Assembly: GCA_934647195.1 (NCBI GenBank)
Contig: CAKUFD010000019.1
Coordinates: forward strand, 1-14,776
Source: an uncultured Collinsella sp.
GTDB taxonomy: Bacteria > Actinomycetota > Coriobacteriia > Coriobacteriales > Coriobacteriaceae
Length of the DNA: 14,776 bases
Direction: 5' to 3'
Shown here: one piece after another, positions 1 through 6,789 of the stretch
Numbering within the stretch: the first letter of the stretch is position 1
How the letters are laid out: every line of letters starts with the position of its first letter
Position numbers and translations under genes: made by a program
The notes under the pieces: model-generated
Database searches by the model: none
Told to the model about the DNA's origin: nothing
Seen by the model: only the letters and a program-made list of their open reading frames with translations

Positions 1-49
1 GGCGTCTTTAGGCGCGGGCCAGCGACCCGAGGGTTACACCCTAAGAGCA

Positions 50-72
50 AACCACCCCTTTTAGGGGTGGTT
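50..72 (+). terminator. Stem-loop, possible terminator of an upstream gene
   Basis: A 9-bp perfect stem (50-58 with 64-72) encloses a 5-nt loop. No U-run follows, and the RBS of the next gene begins about 9 nt later. It could end transcription from a gene left of the window or fold in the 5' leader of the aminopeptidase mRNA. Bases 1-49 show no gene that I can support. Confidence 0.4.
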
Positions 73-91
73 CTGATTTGAAAGGACAGCG

Positions 92-1180
92 ATGGAGATC
101 GATCGCAACGAGGTGGTTCGACTACTCGAGCGCCTCTCGAACGCCAAGGGCCCTTCGGGTTTTGAGGACGAAGTCATCGACGTCGTGCGTGACTTTTGCG
201 ACGGCTGGGCCAAGGTGGAAGAAAACACGCTGCGCGATGGCCTGATCGTGCCGCATGGCATGGAGCTTGGCGGCGAGCGTGTTCGTCCGCGCGTGATGAT
301 GGACGCCCATGGCGATGAAGTGGGCGGCATGGTGCGTACCATTCGCGCAAACGGAACCATGGGATTCGTGACGCTGGGGCGTTTCCCCGAAGGGGCCCTT
401 TGCGGCCAGGACGTGCTGGTGCGCAACGCCCGCGGCGAATGGCTGCACGGCACCATTGGCGTCAAACCGCCGCATTTTACAAGCGCTGCCGAGAAGGCCG
501 CTCATATACCGCCCGAGATGATTCTCGACGTGGGTGCGACGAGTGCCGAGGAGGCGCGCGAGCGCTTCTTCCTGCGCATCGGCGAGCCTTTTGTTGTGGC
601 AACGCAGTTTACCTTCGACGCTGAGCGCGGCATTGCGGTTGGAAAGGCGTTCGACTGCCGCGCGGGCGTGGCAGCGATGCTGATCGCCCTGCGCGAGCTT
701 GCTTCTCGCGACGATCTTGCCGTTGACGTAGTGGCGTCCGTTTCTGCCCAGGAGGAAGTGGGGGAGCGCGGTGTGGCGGCAGCGGTGCGGGCGCTTGATC
801 CCGATATTGCGTACATGTTCGAGGGCTGTCCTGCGGACGACACCTTCTTGGCGCCCGACGAGGTGCAGACGGCGCTTCATGGCGGCCCGATGTTCAGGCA
901 TTTTGACCGCTGCATGATCACGAACCCTCGCTATCAGCGCTTTGTGTTGGATACCGCCGAGGCTGCGGGATTGCGCGCACAGGAGAGCGTGCGCGAGGGC
1001 GGCGGCACCGACGGCGGCCCCGTGCATCTCATGGACGTGCCTTGTGTTGTCTCGGGCGTGCCTTGCCGATATATCCATACGGCAACCTCGATTTGCGCCA
1101 TCGACGACGTGATCGAAAGTGCGCGCGTGGCCGTCGAGGTCATCTCGCGCATGACTTCCGAGGTAATTCACGGCTTTTAA
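92..1180 (+). CDS. M42 family metallo-aminopeptidase (glutamyl aminopeptidase/endoglucanase M type)
   Basis: A 362-residue cytoplasmic metallopeptidase, the usual length for M42 enzymes, which remove N-terminal residues from peptides using two metal ions in large self-compartmentalising (TET-like) assemblies. Visible motifs are AHGDEVGG (H73, D75), GKAFDCRAG (D188), SAQEEVG (E221, E222), FEG (E244), EGGGTDGGP (D307) and PCRYIHT (H329). These match the expected ligands His, bridging Asp, Glu, Asp/Glu and His, plus the catalytic Asp and Glu. One oddity is that the residue after the bridging Asp, usually Asp or Asn, is Cys189. The ATG at 92 has a good AAAGGA site at 81-86. There is no signal peptide, so it probably takes part in intracellular peptide breakdown. 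The family is clear, but the substrate cannot be told from sequence. Confidence 0.93.
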   Translation: MEIDRNEVVRLLERLSNAKGPSGFEDEVIDVVRDFCDGWAKVEENTLRDGLIVPHGMELGGERVRPRVMMDAHGDEVGGMVRTIRANGTMGFVTLGRFPEGALCGQDVLVRNARGEWLHGTIGVKPPHFTSAAEKAAHIPPEMILDVGATSAEEARERFFLRIGEPFVVATQFTFDAERGIAVGKAFDCRAGVAAMLIALRELASRDDLAVDVVASVSAQEEVGERGVAAAVRALDPDIAYMFEGCPADDTFLAPDEVQTALHGGPMFRHFDRCMITNPRYQRFVLDTAEAAGLRAQESVREGGGTDGGPVHLMDVPCVVSGVPCRYIHTATSICAIDDVIESARVAVEVISRMTSEVIHGF

Positions 1181-1190
1181 AACCCACTTT

Positions 1191-1248
1191 GTCGGCATGC
1201 GGTGCATGGGGCGTCTAAACGCGCCTTGTGCCCGCGCCGCATGTCGAC
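1191..1248 (+). other. Large stem-loop between the aminopeptidase and the surface protein gene
   Basis: Twelve contiguous pairs (1191-1202 with 1237-1248, one G·U) close a further partly paired interior: GC/GC at 1204-1205 with 1234-1235, and GGG/CCC at 1208-1210 with 1231-1233. No U-run follows, so it is not a standard intrinsic terminator. It may be a transcript-end stabiliser or a repeat unit. Confidence 0.5.
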
Positions 1249-1255
1249 CGGGGGA

Positions 1256-1284
1256 TTGCAAAACCGGACGAGATTCAACATACT
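1256..1284 (+). promoter_or_regulatory. Putative promoter of the surface protein gene
   Basis: TTGCAA at 1256-1261, a 17-bp spacer and CATACT at 1279-1284 match the sigma-70-type consensus at four of six positions each. The predicted transcript would start near 1291, leaving a leader of about 77 nt that includes a small hairpin TTGCG/CGCAA (1296-1311). Confidence 0.45.
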
Positions 1285-1367
1285 AGATATATCTCTTGCG
1301 CTCTGACGCAATCGCACACCAAATGAACCCATCTCCGCAAAAGGGGACGCAGAACCAGGGAGGAACC

Positions 1368-3122
1368 ATGAAGCCTAAGCATCAGGCTATCGTTGCCGGA
1401 CTCGCACTTTCCCTTACGTTGGGCGTGGCAGCGCCTGTTCCCATGTTTGCACAGACCGATACCGCCCAGCAGCAGGATGTTGTTGGCAATGCCGATGCCG
1501 ACCCCATCACCGATGTCGACGCAAAGCAGCCCGCTCCCTCGGATTATGATCCTGCCGATGAGTACTCGGAAGGCATAGAGCCCTCGTCTCTCATGACGCT
1601 CTCGTTCAACTCGATAATGGTGACGAGCTCTTCGAGCCTGCAGCCGATGGCGCTTTCTTCTGAGATGAAGTACTTCGCCGAAAACGAGAGCGGCAGCAAC
1701 TACAATCTGGGCTTTAGCTATGGCGACGGTTATCACGCCATGGGCTTCTATCAGTTTGATCGCCGTTACGTGCTCGTCGACTTCATGCAGGAGTGCTACA
1801 ACTACAATCCGCAGAAGTACAGCATGTTCAAAGCGGTTATCGACCGCGGCAGCGAGCTTAAGCGCGATGACGATAGCGTGGTCTATGACGAGAAGACGCA
1901 TAGGCTTACCGAGCTGGGCCAGCTTGTCGAGGATGCTTGGCATGCTGCGTACGCCGCTGATCCGCAGGAGTTCTCGGCGCTGCAGGATGCATATGGATAC
2001 CAGGAGTATTACCTGCCGGTCGAGGGCATTGTGCGCAAATACGGACTTGACCTTTCGGGTCGTGCCGACTGCCTCAAAGGTCTGTGCTGGGGCATGAGCA
2101 ACCTGTTTGGCTCGGGTGGCTGCCAGAAGTTCTTCGAGATGGCCGATCTTTCCGACGATATGACCGACGAGCAGGCCGTGACCGCCATTTGCGATGCGCT
2201 GGTCGATTACATGACCAATACGTCGACCAACCAATATGCCAGCAGCTATGCGAATCGTTATGAGCGCGAAAAGAAGACATGCCTGACCTATCTAGCCCAG
2301 CACAAGGCCGAGGGCGATGCGGATAAGGACACTTCGGGTTCCGGCTCCGATACGGGTTCCGGTTCTGATGCCGGTGCGGATTCTGACAATGGCTCGGGCT
2401 CCGATGCAGGCTCCAATGGCGGTACGGGTTCCGGCTCCGCTTCTACCGATCAGCCGTCGCAGGGCGAGGGTGGAGCAGGCGGCTCTTCTTCTGCTGCCAG
2501 CGGCACTGTCACGACGCCTGCGGGTGGCAATACGGGTGCTGGTGCGACTGGCTCCTCGAATGCTCCCTCTACCGATGCGGGCGCGGGGTCTACTTCTTCG
2601 CCGAGCACGGGTAACGGTACGGCCAATGGCACGGATTCCGGCAGCGGCTCGACTTCGAACGGCGGCACGACCTCGGATGCCCCGAGCAGCACACCCTCGG
2701 ATAGCACGGCAGGATCGAACGGTTTCGCCGATTCTAACGGAGACTCCGGCAGCGACGCTGGGGATACCAATAGCGGCGCGGCGGGCAGCGATGCTTCTGG
2801 TAGCGGCACCTCCTCTGCTGACGCGGACGCCGCGGGCTCGGGCGAGAAGTCGGATAACGGCAACGACAGCACCGATTCGAGTGACGACGGTGGCCGGGGG
2901 CAAGACGACAAGAGCACTGACGGTCAGGGCAAGACCAAGGCCGACTCCGATAAGGGCACCGCGAAGTCGGGTGAGGTCGAGAAGCTTCCCGCGACGGCAG
3001 ATGCCAGCACGATCGGCCTTGCGGTCTCTGCAGCGCTTTCGCTTTCGGGTGTTGGCGCCGTAGTGGTGGGCAAGCGCCGCTCAGCCGAGAAGATTCCCTT
3101 TGAGGATGGCTTCAGGGGTTAG
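1368..3122 (+). CDS. Secreted, sortase-anchored surface protein with lysozyme-like domain and LPATA motif
   Basis: A 584-residue exported protein. The ATG at 1368 has a near-ideal GGGAGGA site at 1358-1364, and the frame upstream (TTG at 1296) has no comparable site. Residues 1-29 form a signal peptide (KPKH basic start, hydrophobic core, MFA cleavage region). Residues about 98-312 form a folded domain. ENESG (E105/E107), GYHAMGFYQFD (near 122-131) and a later GLCWGMSNLFGSGG resemble lysozyme/transglycosylase-superfamily domains in phage and VgrG-type wall hydrolases, with E107 the candidate catalytic acid. Residues about 320-535 are a Ser/Gly/Thr/Asp/Ala linker. The C-terminus has LPATA (540-544), a hydrophobic helix (about 549-567) and a KRR-containing tail, the layout of a sortase signal but with Ala instead of Gly. 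The hydrolase role is inferred, whereas secretion and anchoring are well supported. Confidence 0.75.
   Translation: MKPKHQAIVAGLALSLTLGVAAPVPMFAQTDTAQQQDVVGNADADPITDVDAKQPAPSDYDPADEYSEGIEPSSLMTLSFNSIMVTSSSSLQPMALSSEMKYFAENESGSNYNLGFSYGDGYHAMGFYQFDRRYVLVDFMQECYNYNPQKYSMFKAVIDRGSELKRDDDSVVYDEKTHRLTELGQLVEDAWHAAYAADPQEFSALQDAYGYQEYYLPVEGIVRKYGLDLSGRADCLKGLCWGMSNLFGSGGCQKFFEMADLSDDMTDEQAVTAICDALVDYMTNTSTNQYASSYANRYEREKKTCLTYLAQHKAEGDADKDTSGSGSDTGSGSDAGADSDNGSGSDAGSNGGTGSGSASTDQPSQGEGGAGGSSSAASGTVTTPAGGNTGAGATGSSNAPSTDAGAGSTSSPSTGNGTANGTDSGSGSTSNGGTTSDAPSSTPSDSTAGSNGFADSNGDSGSDAGDTNSGAAGSDASGSGTSSADADAAGSGEKSDNGNDSTDSSDDGGRGQDDKSTDGQGKTKADSDKGTAKSGEVEKLPATADASTIGLAVSAALSLSGVGAVVVGKRRSAEKIPFEDGFRG
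2331..2940 (+). repeat. Low-complexity Ser/Gly/Asp/Thr-coding stretch
   Basis: Degenerate short tandem units coding for GSGSD/GSGSDAG-like peptides near 2335-2420 grade into irregular Ser/Gly/Thr/Ala/Asp sequence. Such acidic, flexible linkers commonly span the cell wall in anchored proteins. The stretch is prone to length change by slippage between strains. Confidence 0.7.
2985..2999 (+). other. Sortase sorting motif LPATA (codes residues 540-544)
   Basis: The codons CTT-CCC-GCG-ACG-GCA encode LPATA, followed by a hydrophobic segment and a basic tail. The fifth residue is Ala where most Gram-positive anchors have Gly. LPXTA motifs are known substrates of class D-type sortases, such as the LPNTA substrates of Bacillus anthracis. 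No sortase gene is in the window. Confidence 0.65.
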
Positions 3123-3150
3123 CGTATCCATCTTGTAACAATCGGATAGC

Positions 3151-3192
3151 AGCGGAGCCGTAGCGATTGAGCTGCGGCTCTGTTGCTTTTTA
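3151..3192 (+). terminator. Intrinsic terminator after the surface protein gene
   Basis: The stem 3155-3164 with 3171-3180 (10 pairs, one G·U) has loop GATTGA and is extended outward by weak pairs. GCTTTTTAA follows at 3185-3193. Confidence 0.8.
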
Positions 3193-3235
3193 ATGCAGAG
3201 CGCTGGATTTTTCTCTACTTAACTAAAGTAATTCC

Positions 3236-3264
3236 TTGCGCCTTGTACTCCACTAGGCTAAAGT
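3236..3264 (+). promoter_or_regulatory. Possible promoter of the ABC importer operon
   Basis: TTGCGC (3236-3241), a 17-bp spacer and TAAAGT (3259-3264). The -10 matches four of six positions and the -35 only three, so the assignment is weak. It lies just upstream of a palindrome and of the binding-protein gene. Confidence 0.35.
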
Positions 3265-3277
3265 GAAACGCGTTACA
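3264..3277 (+). promoter_or_regulatory. Candidate operator palindrome TGAAACGCGTTACA
   Basis: The 14-bp site is symmetric at six of seven half-site positions, with the perfect core AACGCGTT. It overlaps the end of the proposed -10 element and the expected transcription start, the usual place for a repressor. The regulator cannot be named from the sequence, although the half-site is LacI/GalR-like. Confidence 0.4.
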
Positions 3278-3354
3278 AGAGGGGTCGATGCTTTGCGCGC
3301 GGAGCGAAACGTTGCGCGGGGCCATCGGCATTGCAATGAGATTGAGGATTACCC

Positions 3355-4209
3355 ATGAACAAGAAGCGCTTTATGGCTATCGTTGCATGCGCGTTTGCGC
3401 TTGTTGCTGCCTTTGCCCTGGTTGGTTGCGGTGGCACTTCCGCCAAGACGGCAGGCTCCGCCGCCGGCTCCGCTGCTGCCGGCAGCGATGATTCTGCAAA
3501 CATCAAGACCCTGACGGTTGGCTTTGACCAGTCCTATCCTCCGTATGGTTTTGTGGGCGATGACGGCGAGTTCACCGGCTTTGATATCGAGCTTGCTACC
3601 GAGGTCGCCAAGCGTTGCGGCTGGGAGCTCAAGCTCGAGCCCATCGACTGGGATGCCAAGGACAGCCTTCTTAACTCCGGCGCCATCAACTGCATCTGGA
3701 ACGGCTTTACCATGGAGGGCCGCGAGGATGACTATACCTTCTCCGATCCCTATATGCTCAACGGCCAGGTGATCGTGGTCAAAAAGGACAGCGGTATCAA
3801 GAGCCTGGACGACCTTGCCGGCAAGACCGTCATCACCCAGACCGATTCTGCCGCCGAGGACGTTTTGAACGGTGACAAGGCAGACCTTACCGCCACCTTC
3901 GCTTCGCTCGAGACCATTGGTGATTACAACACGGCCTTCATGCAGCTCGAGTCCGGCGCTGTCGACGCGGTTGCCTGCGACCTCTCGATCGCTCAGTATC
4001 AGCTTGCCGCAAAGCCCGATGAGTACGTGCAGCTCGACGAGATGCTCTCCGAAGAGCACTACGCCGTGGGCTTCAAGAAGGGTGACGATGCCCTTGCCAC
4101 TAAGGTTACCGAGACCCTGAAGGAAATGGACAAGGACGGTTTCATCAAGGACCTGTGCGAGAAGTACGCGGATTACGGCATTAGCTACGACAACTGGGTG
4201 CTTGAGTAA
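3355..4209 (+). CDS. Polar amino-acid ABC transporter substrate-binding lipoprotein
   Basis: A 284-residue extracellular solute-binding protein of family 3 (HisJ/GlnH type). The signal peptide ends in the lipobox LVGC, giving lipid-anchored Cys25, and is followed by a Gly/Ala/Ser tether to about residue 45. The mature domain starts with LTVGFDQSYPPYGFVGDDGEFTGF-type sequence (53-75) and ELATEVAKR, as in this family. R123 in GFTMEGRED is the likely carboxylate-binding Arg, and VACD (to D209) is the likely amino-group-binding region. The ATG has a TGAGGA site at 3343-3348. It would deliver an amino acid to the permease and ATPase encoded next, but the substrate identity is not readable. It is separated from the permease gene by two strong hairpins, which probably raise its level over that of the membrane parts. 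Confidence 0.93.
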   Translation: MNKKRFMAIVACAFALVAAFALVGCGGTSAKTAGSAAGSAAAGSDDSANIKTLTVGFDQSYPPYGFVGDDGEFTGFDIELATEVAKRCGWELKLEPIDWDAKDSLLNSGAINCIWNGFTMEGREDDYTFSDPYMLNGQVIVVKKDSGIKSLDDLAGKTVITQTDSAAEDVLNGDKADLTATFASLETIGDYNTAFMQLESGAVDAVACDLSIAQYQLAAKPDEYVQLDEMLSEEHYAVGFKKGDDALATKVTETLKEMDKDGFIKDLCEKYADYGISYDNWVLE

Positions 4210-4222
4210 GGATTGCTTCATT

Positions 4223-4246
4223 CGGGGTGCTCGTTCGGGCGCCCCG
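4223..4246 (+). other. First intra-operon hairpin after the binding-protein gene
   Basis: The 10-bp stem 4223-4232 with 4237-4246 contains two G·U pairs and has loop GTTC. There is no U-run, so it is more likely an mRNA 3'-end stabiliser or pause site than a full terminator. Confidence 0.6.
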
Positions 4247-4262
4247 CAATGGATGGACAGCG

Positions 4263-4292
4263 CTCCCGATGCCGGCTGGTCGGTATCGGGAG
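4263..4292 (+). other. Second intra-operon hairpin
   Basis: The 12-bp continuous stem 4263-4274 with 4281-4292 has one G·U and a 6-nt loop, ending 25 nt before the permease ATG. No U-run follows. With the preceding hairpin it forms a tandem barrier between the binding protein and permease cistrons. Confidence 0.65.
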
Positions 4293-4317
4293 TTGCGTGT
4301 CTATAGAAAGGTAGAGC

Positions 4318-4971
4318 ATGGATATCACAACGATGTCGGGAATGCTGCTCTCGGGTTTTGGTACGACGCTGCAGATCTTTGTGTTGACGCTGGTGGGGTC
4401 GATCCCCTTGGCGGTGCCCGTGGCGCTTGCGCGCATGAGCAAGATTCGCCCGCTTGCGCTCCTCGCACGCATCTATATCTCCGTTATGCGCGGCACGCCG
4501 CTCATGCTGCAGATGTTCGCTATCTACTTTGCACCGTACTACGTTTTTGGCATCCGCTTAACGCCGGATTCCAAGTGGTATGCGTGCATCGTCGCATTTA
4601 TCATCAACTACGCCGCGTATTTTGCTGAGATTTACCGCTCCGGCATCCAGTCTATTCCGCGCGGCCAGTGCGAGGCGGCCGAGGTGCTGGGCTACACCAA
4701 GGTGCAGACGTTTTTCCGTATCGTGCTACCACAGGTGGTCAAGCGCATCCTGCCGGCTATGGGCAACGAGGTGATCACGCTGGTCAAGGACACGTCGCTT
4801 GCCTTCGCGATTGGCGTGGCCGAGATGTTCTCGACGGCAAAGGCGCTTGTCGCCTCGCAGGTGAGCATGGTGCCCTTTGCCATCTCCGCTGCGTTCTACT
4901 GGGGCTTCAACTTCTTGGTCGAGGTCTTTATGGGCGCGCTGGAGAAAAAGCTCGATTATTACCGCGATTGA
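4318..4971 (+). CDS. Polar amino-acid ABC transporter permease (HisM/GlnP type)
   Basis: A 217-residue inner-membrane permease of the His/Glu/Gln/Arg family, the usual length, with about five hydrophobic segments. The family signature SVMRGTPLMLQ lies near residues 55-65. The EAA loop that docks on the ATPase is visible as SIPRGQCEAAEVLGYTKVQ, leading into FFRIVLPQ (about 117-140). VITLVKDTSLAFAIGVAEM is also typical. The ATG follows an AGAAAGG site at 4305-4311. The stop lies 12 nt before the ATPase start, so the two are co-translated closely. Only one permease is encoded, so the channel is expected to be a homodimer. Confidence 0.93.
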   Translation: MDITTMSGMLLSGFGTTLQIFVLTLVGSIPLAVPVALARMSKIRPLALLARIYISVMRGTPLMLQMFAIYFAPYYVFGIRLTPDSKWYACIVAFIINYAAYFAEIYRSGIQSIPRGQCEAAEVLGYTKVQTFFRIVLPQVVKRILPAMGNEVITLVKDTSLAFAIGVAEMFSTAKALVASQVSMVPFAISAAFYWGFNFLVEVFMGALEKKLDYYRD

Positions 4972-4983
4972 TAGGGGGCAACG

Positions 4984-5766
4984 ATGACCGATTCCAATCG
5001 CTGCGCGGCTCCCGTCTTCTCGATGGAGCACGTGAGTAAATCGTTTGGCAAGACCTGCGTTTTGCGCGACATCTCGCTTGCCGTGCGTCCCGGTGAGGCC
5101 GTGGCCATTATCGGGCCTTCGGGCGGCGGAAAATCGACGCTTCTGCGTTGCGCCACCACGCTCGAGACCATCGATGCGGGCTCGCTGCGCTATGGTGACC
5201 TGACGGTCGCTTCTTCGGAGGGCGGCTCTGTTGTGTACGCAAGGGGCGCCGACCTTCGTGCGGCGAAGAGCCGTTTTGGCCTGGTATTTCAGGGCTACAA
5301 CCTTTTCCCGCACATGACGGTGATGCGCAATATCTGCGATGCTCCCATTGCGGTGCAAAAGCGTCCGCGCGCAGAGGTGGAGGCCCAGGCAAAGGCACTT
5401 ATCGCCAAGATGGGTCTTGAGGGTTGCGAGAATAAGGTTCCGTGCCAGCTTTCCGGCGGCCAGCAGCAGCGTGCGAGCATCGCCCGCGCTCTGTGCCTCA
5501 ACCCCGACATTCTCTTTTTCGACGAGCCCACAAGCGCGCTCGACCCTGAGTTGACGGGCGAGGTACTCAAGGTGATTCGCCAGCTGGCAGACGAGGACAC
5601 GACGATGATCATCGTCACGCACGAGATGGCTTTTGCCCGCGATGTTGCCGACCGCGTGGTCTTCATGGACGGCGGCCTGATCGTGGAAGAGGGTTCGCCT
5701 GCCGAGGTGCTGGGTGCTCCGCAGCACGAGCGTACGCGTGCGTTCCTTTCGCGCTACAGCGGATAG
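4984..5766 (+). CDS. Polar amino-acid ABC transporter ATP-binding protein
   Basis: A 260-residue ATPase that powers the importer. Walker A is GPSGGGKST (44-52), the Q-loop Gln is in VFQGYNLFPH (Q103), the signature is LSGGQQQR (156-163), Walker B with catalytic Glu is ILFFDEP (176-182) and the switch His is in VTHEM (H213). All essential residues are intact. It resembles GlnQ/HisP, with a slightly longer loop (about 72-95) between the Walker A helix region and the Q-loop. The RBS is a G-run at 4974-4978. No clear terminator follows, so some read-through into pyrE is possible. Confidence 0.94.
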   Translation: MTDSNRCAAPVFSMEHVSKSFGKTCVLRDISLAVRPGEAVAIIGPSGGGKSTLLRCATTLETIDAGSLRYGDLTVASSEGGSVVYARGADLRAAKSRFGLVFQGYNLFPHMTVMRNICDAPIAVQKRPRAEVEAQAKALIAKMGLEGCENKVPCQLSGGQQQRASIARALCLNPDILFFDEPTSALDPELTGEVLKVIRQLADEDTTMIIVTHEMAFARDVADRVVFMDGGLIVEEGSPAEVLGAPQHERTRAFLSRYSG

Positions 5767-5838
5767 CGTACGGTTCGCGAGATACGGTCCGAGGACGGGA
5801 TGGCGACGCTAAACGTTGCTACCCCGTTTGCTATTCAC

Positions 5839-5847
5839 TGGTATCAT
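5839..5847 (+). promoter_or_regulatory. Extended -10 promoter of pyrE
   Basis: TGGTATCAT is a TG-n extended -10 followed by TATCAT (5842-5847). No good -35 lies at 16-18 bp; TTGCTA at 5816-5821 is 20 bp away. Transcription would begin near 5854, about 30 nt before the pyrE ATG. Confidence 0.5.
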
Positions 5848-5884
5848 GGGCAGCAGATTCGCTCGCAACCGAAGGGAGCTTCGT

Positions 5885-6568
5885 ATGGAGGCTTACAAGC
5901 AAGAGTTCATCAAGTTCATGGTCGAGTCCGACGTGCTCAAGTTTGGCGAGTTCACGCTCAAGAGCGGCCGTCAGTCGCCGTTTTTCATGAACGCCGGCGC
6001 TTATGTGACGGGCAGTCAGCTCAAGCGTCTGGGCGAGTACTATGCGCAGGCTATTCACGACAACTTCGGCGACGACTTTGACGTGCTGTTCGGGCCCGCT
6101 TATAAGGGCATTCCCCTGGCCGTGGTGACCGCCATCGCCTATCACGAGCTGTATGGCAAAGAGGTCAAGTACTGCTGCGACCGCAAAGAGGCCAAAGACC
6201 ACGGTGCCGACAAGGGTAACCTGCTGGGCTATGAGCCCAAGGACGGCGACCGCGTGGTGATGGTCGAGGACGTGACCACCTCCGGCAAGTCGATTGACGA
6301 GACCTATCCTAAGGTCACCGCTGCGGCCGATGTCGAGATTTGCGGTCTGATCGTTTCCCTCAACCGTATGGAAGTGGGCAAGGGCGGCGTCACCACGGCG
6401 CAGAAGGAGATTGAGGCCAAGTACGGGTTCCCCGTGGCAAGCATCGTTTCGATGGCCGAGGTCGTCGAGGTGCTCTACAACCACGAGATCGACGGCAAGG
6501 TGGTTATCGACGATGCGCTCAAGGCTGCCATCGACGCGTACTACGAGCAGTATGGCGCTAAGGAGTAA
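5885..6568 (+). CDS. pyrE: Orotate phosphoribosyltransferase
   Basis: A 227-residue cytoplasmic enzyme converting orotate and PRPP to orotidine 5'-phosphate in de novo pyrimidine synthesis. Key parts are FTLKSGRQSPFFMNAG (23-38), FGPAYKGIPLA (69-79), the flexible catalytic loop CDRKEAKDHG (98-107) and the PRPP-binding motif VVMVEDVTTSGKS (124-136), a variant of the usual DDVITAGT. The ATG at 5885 has an AAGGGAG site at 5872-5878. The frame stays open upstream to 5816 but would run through the promoter. No other pyr gene is adjacent, and a strong terminator follows, so it is probably transcribed mostly alone. Confidence 0.94.
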   Translation: MEAYKQEFIKFMVESDVLKFGEFTLKSGRQSPFFMNAGAYVTGSQLKRLGEYYAQAIHDNFGDDFDVLFGPAYKGIPLAVVTAIAYHELYGKEVKYCCDRKEAKDHGADKGNLLGYEPKDGDRVVMVEDVTTSGKSIDETYPKVTAAADVEICGLIVSLNRMEVGKGGVTTAQKEIEAKYGFPVASIVSMAEVVEVLYNHEIDGKVVIDDALKAAIDAYYEQYGAKE

Positions 6569-6599
6569 CATCCCTGCACGTTGCCAGTTGCATTTTGAG

Positions 6600-6631
6600 C
6601 GGACGTCCCGTGCTTGGGGCGTCCGTTTTTT
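6600..6631 (+). terminator. Intrinsic terminator of pyrE
   Basis: The 10-bp GC-rich stem 6600-6609 with 6616-6625 (one G·U) has a 6-nt loop and is followed by six T at 6626-6631. Confidence 0.92.
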
Positions 6632-6683
6632 CATGCTCCGGTAAGGGACGACGCCGTTCCTCGAATAATGGGGGGGGCGGGGC

Positions 6684-6710
6684 TTGCAATGACCTGCGGT
6701 CTGATATGCT
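6684..6710 (+). promoter_or_regulatory. Putative promoter of the small lipoprotein gene
   Basis: TGATATGCT (6702-6710) is an extended -10. TTGCAA at 6684-6689 is a possible -35 with a short 15-bp spacer. It lies just after a G-run (6670-6682). The leader would be about 75 nt. Confidence 0.4.
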
Positions 6711-6789
6711 CAAGCTGTTGTGCAAAATGGGCTTGGGGGGAAACATGGCGAATGTCATGGCCGGCCCGCGACCACGTTCGGAGGAACTG

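Noticed and set aside
122..1261. Long minus-strand frame opposite the aminopeptidase
   Set aside because: His/Ala/Arg-rich translation without motifs. The plus-strand M42 motifs explain the region.
1312..1367. GGACGCAGAACC in the leader of the surface protein gene resembles part of the c-di-GMP-I (GEMM) riboswitch core
   Set aside because: The second arm with its tetraloop receptor and the closing stem are missing before the start codon, so the match is probably chance.
2331..2940. Repetitive DNA considered as a CRISPR or tandem-repeat array
   Set aside because: The repeats are degenerate, in frame and explained by the Ser/Gly/Asp linker of the surface protein.
6670..6682. G-run (G8-C-G4) that might form a quadruplex
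   Set aside because: There are too few separate G-tracts close together for a confident four-tract motif, and no functional context is seen.
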